Source: CBDIBC01 sp965276635 (lineage in GTDB: Bacteria > Actinomycetota > Acidimicrobiia > Acidimicrobiales > Palsa-688). Taken from it: a DNA stretch of 64,000 nucleotides. Positions 57,991 to 64,000 of this stretch are shown here, piece after piece. The notes beneath the pieces were generated by a model. That model did no database searches. It had not been told where the DNA came from and saw nothing but the letters and a program-made list of their open reading frames with translations. The translations under genes and the position numbers were made by a program. The stretch is taken from contig CBDIBC010000005.1 in the NCBI GenBank assembly GCA_965276635.1, positions 1,736,001-1,800,000 on the forward strand, given 5' to 3'. The stretch's first letter is position 1. Every line of letters starts with the position of its first letter.

Positions 57991-60735
57991 ATGCCCAAGC
58001 CCCTCGTCATCGTCGAGTCCCCCGCCAAGGCCAAGACCATCGCGGGATTCCTCGGCAGTGACTACATCGTCGAGTCGTCCATCGGCCACATCCGAGACCT
58101 GCCGCGCAACGCCAAGGATGTGCCGGCGACCTACAAGGGTGAGAGTTGGGCCCGCCTCGGCGTCGACGTCGACAACGACTTCAAGCCCCTCTACGTCGTC
58201 TCCCCCGAGAAGCGCGATCAGGTCCGCAAGCTGAAGGCACTGCTGAAAGACGCCAGCGAGCTCTACCTGGCCACGGACGAAGACCGCGAGGGTGAGTCGA
58301 TCGCCTGGCACCTGCTCGAGGTGCTGGCCCCCCGTGTGCCGGTCAAGCGCATGGTGTTCCACGAGATCACCCGGCCGGCCATCGAGCGGGCCGTGGCCGA
58401 GTCTCGGGACCTCGACCGCCGGCTGGTGGACGCTCAGGAGACCCGCCGCATCCTGGACCGCCTGTACGGCTACGAGGTCAGCCCCGTCCTGTGGAAGAAG
58501 GTCATGCCGGCCCTGTCGGCGGGCCGGGTCCAGTCGGTGGCCACCCGCCTCCTAGTCGAGCGGGAGCGGGCCCGCATGCGGTTCGTGACCGCCTCTTTCT
58601 GGGACCTGGCCGGACGGTTCAGTGGGAAAAGGGATGCCGTGGAGTTCGGCGCCTCCCTCGTCGCGGTGAACGGCACCCGGCTGGCATCTGGGCGGGACTT
58701 CGGGGAGGACGGCGCCCTCAAGGCCACATCGAGCGTGGTGCGCCTCGACGAGGCGGCCGCCCGCTCGCTGGCATCTCGGCTCTCGGACGCGACGTTCTCC
58801 GTGCGCGCGGTGGAGGAGAAGCCGTGGCGACGCTCGCCGGCCCCCCCGTTCATGACCTCCACCTTGCAGCAGGAGGCCGGACGCAAGCTGCGCTACTCGT
58901 CGGCGCGGACGATGCGCATCGCCCAGGACCTCTACGAGTCGGGCTACATCACCTACATGCGGACCGACAGCACCACGCTGTCGGATCAGGCGCTCGACGC
59001 GGCCCGGGCCCAGGCCCGCCAGCTGTACGGCGACGCGTTCGTGCCCGAACGCCCGCGACGCTACGACAAGAAGGTGAAGAACGCCCAGGAGGCCCACGAG
59101 GCGATTCGCCCCGCGGGCGAGCGCTTCCGCACCCCCGAGCAGACCGGTCTGTCGGGTGACCAACGCCGGCTGTACGAGCTGGTGTGGATGCGAACGGTCT
59201 CGTCGCAGATGGCCGATGCTGCGGGTCAATCGGTGCAGGTTCGCCTCGGTGCGTTCGCTCTGGATGGCACGGATGGGGAGTTCGCCACCAGCGGGCGCAC
59301 CATTACCTTCCCGGGCTTCCTGCGGGCGTACGTGGAGGGGTCCGACGATCCCGATGCCGAGCTGGGCGACCGGGAGGTGCGTCTTCCCGTCCTGGTTGCC
59401 GGTGACCCCCTAGACGTGGCCGCCATCGAACCTGACGGCCACGCCACCCAGCCCCCGGCTCGCTACACGGAGGCATCCCTGGTCAAGGCGCTGGAGGAGA
59501 TGGGCGTCGGCCGTCCCTCGACGTACGCCAGCATCATGGACACCATCCAGGCGCGCGGCTACGTCTGGAAGAAGGGGACCGCTCTGGTCCCGTCGTGGAT
59601 CGCGTTCGCCGTGGTCTCGTTGCTCGAGCGGTATTTCGCCAGGCTGGTCGACTACGGCTTCACCGCCTCCATGGAAGAGGACCTCGACGAGATCGCCCGC
59701 GGCGCGGAGGAATCCGTCCCGTGGCTGGCCCGCTTCTACTTCGGCGACGCCACTGCCGCGCCCGACGGCGTCGGCCTCAAGCGCATGGTGTCCGAGCAGC
59801 TGGGGGAGATCGACGCCCGGGAGATCAACTCCATCCCCGTCGGCGGCGCCGACTCCGGCGTGGTGCTACGGGTTGGCCGGTACGGGCCGTACGTCCAGCG
59901 AGGCGAGGAGCGTGCCTCGCTCCCGGAGGATGTCGCCCCCGACGAGCTGACCGTGGAACGGGCCACCGAGCTGCTGGAGGCCGGCTCGTCGGACCGCGAG
60001 CTCGGCCTTCATCCCGACTCCGACCTGCCGGTGGTCGTCCGCGCCGGCCGCTTCGGGCCCTATGTGCAGGTCGGTGACGCCGAGACGGTGGACGGCAAGC
60101 CGCAGACGGCTTCGTTGCTGCGGGACATGGACCCCGCCACCATCACCCTGGACGACGCCCTGCGGGTGCTGTCCCTGCCGCGCCTGATCGGGGCGGATCC
60201 GTCCTCGGGTGAGGAGATCGTGGCCACCAACGGCCGCTACGGGCCGTACATCAAGAAGGGCGCGGACTCACGTTCGCTGGAGACCGAGGAGCAGCTCTTC
60301 TCGCTCTCGCTCGACGACGCCCTTGGCATCTTTGCCCAGCCCAAGCTGCGTCGCGGCCAGCGATCCCAGGCGCCACTCGCCGAGCTCGGGCCCGACCCGG
60401 TTACCGGCGGGCCGATCGTCCTGAAGGACGGGCGGTTCGGTCCGTACGTGACCGATGGCACGACGAACGCCTCGTTGCGCAAGGGCGATGCCGTCGAGGG
60501 CCTGACTGCCGAGCGCGCCGCCGAGCTGCTGGCGGATCGTCGGGCCGCTGGTCCGCCTGTCAAGCGCACGGCCAAGAAGGCCGGCGCGCCCAAGAAGGCC
60601 GGGGCTACCAGGAAGGCTGGCGCCAAGGCCGGCGCGCCCAAGAAGGCCGGGGCTACCAGGAAGGCCGGCGCCAAGAAGGCCGGCGCCAAGAAGGCCGGCG
60701 CCAAGAAGGCTGCGACCAAGCGCATCGGCGGCTAG
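57991..60735 (+). CDS. topA: DNA topoisomerase I
   Basis: A 914-residue type IA topoisomerase that relaxes negative supercoils. Toprim domain: PLVIVESPAKAKTIAGFLG and YLATDEDREGESIAWHLLE (Asp-x-Asp-x-Glu type metal site). The catalytic tyrosine is Y322 in SGYITYMRTDSTTLS. GVGRPSTYASIMDTIQARGY and C-terminal topoisomerase repeats (RAGRFGPYVQVGD; NGRYGPYIKKG; KDGRFGPYVTDG) follow. The last ~45 residues are Lys/Ala repeats (AKKAGA) in place of zinc fingers, as in actinobacterial TopA. The ATG at 57991 follows GGAG and matches the family start. Confidence 0.96.
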   Translation: MPKPLVIVESPAKAKTIAGFLGSDYIVESSIGHIRDLPRNAKDVPATYKGESWARLGVDVDNDFKPLYVVSPEKRDQVRKLKALLKDASELYLATDEDREGESIAWHLLEVLAPRVPVKRMVFHEITRPAIERAVAESRDLDRRLVDAQETRRILDRLYGYEVSPVLWKKVMPALSAGRVQSVATRLLVERERARMRFVTASFWDLAGRFSGKRDAVEFGASLVAVNGTRLASGRDFGEDGALKATSSVVRLDEAAARSLASRLSDATFSVRAVEEKPWRRSPAPPFMTSTLQQEAGRKLRYSSARTMRIAQDLYESGYITYMRTDSTTLSDQALDAARAQARQLYGDAFVPERPRRYDKKVKNAQEAHEAIRPAGERFRTPEQTGLSGDQRRLYELVWMRTVSSQMADAAGQSVQVRLGAFALDGTDGEFATSGRTITFPGFLRAYVEGSDDPDAELGDREVRLPVLVAGDPLDVAAIEPDGHATQPPARYTEASLVKALEEMGVGRPSTYASIMDTIQARGYVWKKGTALVPSWIAFAVVSLLERYFARLVDYGFTASMEEDLDEIARGAEESVPWLARFYFGDATAAPDGVGLKRMVSEQLGEIDAREINSIPVGGADSGVVLRVGRYGPYVQRGEERASLPEDVAPDELTVERATELLEAGSSDRELGLHPDSDLPVVVRAGRFGPYVQVGDAETVDGKPQTASLLRDMDPATITLDDALRVLSLPRLIGADPSSGEEIVATNGRYGPYIKKGADSRSLETEEQLFSLSLDDALGIFAQPKLRRGQRSQAPLAELGPDPVTGGPIVLKDGRFGPYVTDGTTNASLRKGDAVEGLTAERAAELLADRRAAGPPVKRTAKKAGAPKKAGATRKAGAKAGAPKKAGATRKAGAKKAGAKKAGAKKAATKRIGG
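60570..60712 (+). repeat. Codon repeat for the Lys/Ala tail of TopA
   Basis: AAGAAGGCCGGCGCC-type 15-bp units with several tandem copies encode AKKAGA repeats. The unit block containing ACCAGGAAGGC occurs twice. Copy number may vary between strains. Confidence 0.75.
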
Positions 60736-60743
60736 GACCCGGG

Positions 60744-61346
60744 GTGCCGGGCCGGCTGATCGTCCTGGAAGGAAGCGAAGGAACCGGTAAGTCGACCCAG
60801 GCCGTGTTGCTGGCGTCCGCGCTCGGCGCCGTCCTGACCCGAGAGCCGGGGGGCACCCACCTGGGGGAGGCGGTCCGATCCCTGCTCCTCGACCCGACCC
60901 TGCCGTCCGTGGGTGTTCGCGCCGAGACCCTGCTGTTGCTGGCCGCCCGGGCCGAGCACGTGGACTCGATCATCCGGCCCGCCCTCGACGCCGGTCGCGA
61001 TGTGGTCTGCGACCGCTTCTCCGGCTCCACCCTGGCCTACCAGGGCGCCGCCCGGGGCCTGCCGCTCGACTCGCTCCGCCAGCTGTCGGACTGGGCCGCA
61101 GGCGGTCTGCAGGCGGACCGAGTCGTCCTGCTGACCGTCCCCACCGAGGTGGCTGACGAACGGCTCACTGCCCGAGGCGGCGCCACCGACCGGATGGAGG
61201 GGGAGGACGCCGCGTTCTTCGAGCGGGTCGTCGCCGGGTTCGCTGCGCTGGCCGCAGCTGATCCCGGCCGTTGGCGCGTGGTCGACGGTGCCGGATCCCC
61301 CGGCGACGTGGCTGCTCGGGTCCTGGCCGCCGCTCGTACTGGGTGA
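60744..61346 (+). CDS. tmk: Thymidylate kinase
   Basis: A 200-residue enzyme phosphorylating dTMP to dTDP. P-loop LIVLEGSEGTGKSTQAVLL, DR(Y/F) motif VVCDRFSGSTLAYQGAARGL, lid region RGGATDRMEGEDAAFFERV. GTG start; 8 bp after topA, so cotranscribed. Confidence 0.95.
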   Translation: MPGRLIVLEGSEGTGKSTQAVLLASALGAVLTREPGGTHLGEAVRSLLLDPTLPSVGVRAETLLLLAARAEHVDSIIRPALDAGRDVVCDRFSGSTLAYQGAARGLPLDSLRQLSDWAAGGLQADRVVLLTVPTEVADERLTARGGATDRMEGEDAAFFERVVAGFAALAAADPGRWRVVDGAGSPGDVAARVLAAARTG

Positions 61347-61355
61347 CCCGAAGCT

Positions 61356-61397
61356 TGGTGCCCGGAATAGTGGCCATAGCCACTATTCCGGGCACCA
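61356..61397 (+). terminator. Perfect 19-bp hairpin after tmk
   Basis: TGGTGCCCGGAATAGTGGC-CATA-GCCACTATTCCGGGCACCA pairs perfectly over 19 bp with a 4-nt loop, starting 10 bp past the tmk stop. There is no T-run. It is unusually long and perfect for a terminator. Confidence 0.6.
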
Positions 61398-61444
61398 GAG
61401 AGAGCCAGGAGGCCAGTCGCACCCTCGATGTAGCATGAAACAGC

Positions 61445-62356
61445 ATGAGAATGCTCTCGGCGGAGGTGCGGCGCCTGCTCCGAGGCCAGTACGGGGTGAT
61501 CAGTCGGGCACAGTGTCTGCGAGCTGGCCTCACCCCGGACCAGGTCCGATCACTGCTGCTGGCCGGCCAATGGGAGCGGATACACGACGGCGTCTACCGG
61601 TTGGCCGGCACCCCGATCGCCGTCGAAGCGGAGATCCTGGCGGCGTGCCTGGCTGCCGGGCCGGGTGCAGTGGCCTCCCACCACTCGGCGGCGTGGATGT
61701 GGCGCCTCGTCGATGCGGGCGATCGCCGCTATCCAGTCATCAGCGTCAGGCGTAGCGCCCATCCTCGAGTGCACGGCGTCACCGTGCACCGGGTGCGGGA
61801 CCTCAACTCGGCTGGCAGGGTGATGTGGCGCCAGGTGCCCTGCACCAACCCGTTGCGCACCCTGGTCGACCTGGCGGGCGCCGTCCCGGAGACGACGCTC
61901 GACGGCGCGGTGGACCGGGGGATCGCCCGCCGACTGCTGACGGTCGACGGCCTGGTAGCCGAGATCGACCGCTTGTCACGTCCTGGACGTCCGGGCGTCC
62001 GGCCGCTGCGGGATGCGTTGCGACGGCGCGGCCACATCGGCGGTCCGGCCCCTAGCGTATTGGAGAGCCGGACGCTGCGCCTGCTGTACGCCTACGGCAT
62101 CCGTCCCATCGGGAGCGAGATCAAGGTTGACGGCGGCCGGTACCGATTGGACATCGGCCTGTCCGAGCACGTGGCGATCGAGGTGGACGGCTACCGCTAT
62201 CACAGCGACCCCGACGCGTTGGGCCGCGACAGCCAGCGGGGCAATCACCTGCTGCTGGCGCGACGATATGTGTTGCACTACACCTGGTTGCACGTGCTCC
62301 ACGACCAGCCCCGGATCATCCGCGAGGTTCGCCAGGCCCTGGTTGACTTTTCCTGA
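61445..62356 (+). CDS. AbiEi-like N-terminal domain protein with DUF559-type nuclease fold
   Basis: A 303-residue protein. The N-terminus (LLRGQYGVISRAQCLRAGLT; QVRSLLLAGQWERIHDGVYR) is the AbiEi antitoxin-type wHTH. The C-terminus (SEIKVDGGRYRLDIGLSEHV and AIEVDGYRYHSDPDALGRDS) is a DUF559/PD-(D/E)xK-like endonuclease fold with D-x-x-L...E-V-D-G. This architecture is common as a chromosomal singleton in actinobacteria and is not proof of a toxin-antitoxin system; the AbiEii partner is absent. Confidence 0.8.
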   Translation: MRMLSAEVRRLLRGQYGVISRAQCLRAGLTPDQVRSLLLAGQWERIHDGVYRLAGTPIAVEAEILAACLAAGPGAVASHHSAAWMWRLVDAGDRRYPVISVRRSAHPRVHGVTVHRVRDLNSAGRVMWRQVPCTNPLRTLVDLAGAVPETTLDGAVDRGIARRLLTVDGLVAEIDRLSRPGRPGVRPLRDALRRRGHIGGPAPSVLESRTLRLLYAYGIRPIGSEIKVDGGRYRLDIGLSEHVAIEVDGYRYHSDPDALGRDSQRGNHLLLARRYVLHYTWLHVLHDQPRIIREVRQALVDFS

Positions 62357-63220
62357 CGGCCGGCGATGGGCGGCCGCTGCGGGCCTTCTGGTCGCCGTCG
62401 CCTCGGGCTGCGGCGCGGCGAAGACGATGGCCGAGCCAGATCTACGGTGCCGATCGTCGCCCGGGCCCGCCCGACCACCGTGCCCGCCATCAGGAGGGCC
62501 CCGACCACCGCACTGCCGACCACCGCACTCCCAACCACGAAGGACCCGACCCCCCAACATCGGAGCGTTGCATGGGAAGGTTGTGGCCGTCGATCCCGGC
62601 CCCAACGGGGCAATGACGCCAAACCAGGCATCATCGACGCGCCCATCGTCAACGGCCACAGCACCGAGGCATGCGATACCGCCGGGGCCGAGACCGACTC
62701 CGGGTTCCCGAGCACCTATTCAACTGGAACGTGGCCCAGGACCTGGCCGCGCTCCTGCGAGTGGGGGGGCCACCGTCGTGCTGACAGGGAGCTCCGACAC
62801 CGCGTGGGCCCGTGTGACCCAGCGAGCGGCGATCGGGAACCAGGCTCACGCCGATGTGGCGCTGTCCATCCACGCCGATGGTGGCCCGGTCGGCGGCCGC
62901 GGCTTCGCAGTGCTCGAACCCGTGGCCGACGGGCCCAACGACAGGGTCATCACCGCGTCGCAGGTGTTCAGCGCAGACCTGGTCCGAGCGTTCCCGGCCG
63001 GCAGGGCGAGCCGACGAGCACCTACGCCGGCGCTGGCGGCGTCCAGGCCCGTGACGACCTGGGGGGCACGGACCTGACTACGGACCCCAAGGTGTTCATC
63101 GAGTGTGCGAACATGCGCGACGCCACCGACGCCGCGCTCCTCGTCACCCCCGCCTGGCAGCAGCAGGTGGCGGCGGCGATGGCGACGGGGATCACCGCGT
63201 TCCTGGCCCCGCGGCCATGA
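62343..63220 (+). pseudogene. N-acetylmuramoyl-L-alanine amidase lipoprotein, several frameshifts
   Basis: A lipoprotein signal (RRWAAAAGLLVAVASGCGAA) starts in one frame, followed by an amidase_3 domain in successive frames. KVVAVDPGPNGA is the first zinc motif, with Pro where His is expected. Next DAKPGIIDAPIVNGHSTEAC, then FNWNVAQDLAALLRVGGATV with QAHADVALSIHADGGPVGGR (second His), then TSTYAGAGGVQARDDLGGTD and FIECANMRDATDAALLV, the typical Glu-containing end. Frame changes fall near 62615, 62715 and 63003. An otherwise conserved cell-wall hydrolase looks inactivated. Confidence 0.7.
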
Positions 63221-64000
63221 TGGTCCCCATGGCCGCAGACGACGCCCGCCCGCTGTACGTCGACGTCCCGGGGCAGGATGCCGCCGTTGCGGCCCTGCGA
63301 GCGGCGGCCTCCCGTCCGGTGCATGCCTACCTGTTCGTCGGGCCGCCGGGCACGGGAAAGGTGGCGGCCGCCACCGACTTCGCCGCCCATCTGCTGTGCC
63401 CGAATGGTGGTGACGGCACCTGCGACGTGTGCCGACGGGTGCGGATCGGTGCTCACCCCGACGTGGCGACCGTGGAGCGGGAGGGGGCCGCGATCAGCAT
63501 CGGTTCGGCCCAGGAGGTGATCCGACTGGCAGCCCGCAGCCCGACCGAACGTGACCGGAAGGTGCTGGTCCTCACCGACTTCCACCTGGTCCGCGAGGCG
63601 GGTCCGGCCCTGTTGAAGACCATCGAGGAACCACCGCCGTCTGCGGTGTTCGTCATCCTCGCCGAGCATGTCCCCCCGGAGCTGGTCACCATCGCCAGCC
63701 GTTGCGTCCGCATCGATTTCGTACCGGTCCCGCCGGCTACCGTTGCCGCCTTGCTCACCGCCGAGGGGATCCCCGCGGCGCACGCCACAGCTCTGGCCGA
63801 GGCGACGGGGGGTCGCCTGGACCGGGCCCGGCTGCTGGCCGGCGATGCCGAGTTCGCCGCGCGCCGCGACGCGTGGCTAGCGGTACCCGGCCGCCTGGAC
63901 GGCTCCGGTGCCACCGCTGCGGTGGTGGCTGACGAACTGGTGGCGCTGCTCGAACGCAGCGTCGAGCCGCTGCGCGCCCGCCACCAACTGCAGGCCAGCC
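63217..64000 (+). CDS. holB: DNA polymerase III delta' subunit (clamp loader), partial
   Basis: The first ~260 residues, cut by the window end. MMVPMAADDARP leads into a AAA+ domain: HAYLFVGPPGTGKVAAATDF, the zinc-binding cysteines LLCPNGGDGTCDVCRRV, and sensor region KVLVLTDFHLVREAGPALLKT with IEEPPPSAVFVILAEHVPPE and SRCVRIDF. Starts at 63217, 63220 or 63229 are possible. It overlaps the stop of the amidase pseudogene and belongs to the topA-tmk-holB group. Confidence 0.9.
   Translation, partial: MMVPMAADDARPLYVDVPGQDAAVAALRAAASRPVHAYLFVGPPGTGKVAAATDFAAHLLCPNGGDGTCDVCRRVRIGAHPDVATVEREGAAISIGSAQEVIRLAARSPTERDRKVLVLTDFHLVREAGPALLKTIEEPPPSAVFVILAEHVPPELVTIASRCVRIDFVPVPPATVAALLTAEGIPAAHATALAEATGGRLDRARLLAGDAEFAARRDAWLAVPGRLDGSGATAAVVADELVALLERSVEPLRARHQLQAS

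Noticed and set aside
61445..62356. Type IV AbiE toxin-antitoxin system
   Set aside because: Only the AbiEi-like N-terminal domain is present, and no AbiEii toxin gene is adjacent.

Overview
The window is a high-GC bacterial chromosome segment, most likely from an actinobacterium; the gene set would fit Acidimicrobiia, but that is an inference. Supporting signs are GlnE with a GSI-type GlnA carrying the adenylylation tyrosine, a lysine/alanine-tailed TopA without zinc fingers, frequent GTG starts, TANNNT-type -10 boxes close to start codons, an MscL with a zinc-ribbon tail and tightly overlapping ATGA/GTGA operons.

Region 1 (1-6231) is a nitrogen-assimilation locus: the N-terminus of one GSI-like glutamine synthetase (leftward), a GSII (glnII), a DUF4118 membrane protein, an APC permease fused to an OB-fold domain, and glnA. 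The adenylyltransferase that would control GlnA, GlnE, lies further right (41895-44600).

Region 2 (6207-33197) is an integrated mobile element of about 27 kb inserted at the 3' end of glnA. A perfect 27-bp direct repeat (6207-6233 and 33171-33197) contains the last codons and stop of glnA, and paired 11-bp arm-type repeats lie just inside both ends. The left end carries a leftward, overlapping operon: MobF relaxase, VirD4/TraG coupling protein, a small unknown protein, excisionase and tyrosine integrase. No type IV secretion channel genes are visible, so it looks like an integrative mobilizable element. Next come a transmembrane transcription regulator (extracytoplasmic domain plus cytoplasmic winged helix and BTAD) flanked by 12-bp iterons, a damaged VapBC pair, an intact IS66-family insertion with an 8-bp target duplication, several insertion-sequence wrecks, and a lower-GC cargo of secreted and polytopic membrane proteins. 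Near the right end sits a second, nested 5-kb segment (27906-32926) with its own imperfect 24-bp direct repeats (the left one at a tRNA-Gly 3' fragment) and its own paired arm repeats, but no integrase. It carries a DUF262 + HEPN gene pair, a TIR-transmembrane gene broken by a frameshift and an amber codon at the expected catalytic glutamate, and a HigBA toxin-antitoxin pair: a compact defence cassette.

Region 3 (33198-64000) is ordinary chromosome: CorA, MFS exporters, an AlkZ-like protein, an ECF sigma factor overlapping an ABC drug-export operon, stress proteins, MscL, GlnE, a TetR-controlled DHA2 efflux pump, NAD synthetase, a tRNA-Sec gene, PhoU, a STAS/RsbW switch pair, a DtxR-type regulator overlapping a K+-independent H+-pyrophosphatase, CPBP and DedA membrane proteins, then the replication genes topA, tmk and holB (cut by the window end). 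A frameshifted cell-wall amidase lies between the last two. Most leftover open frames are shadows of these genes.
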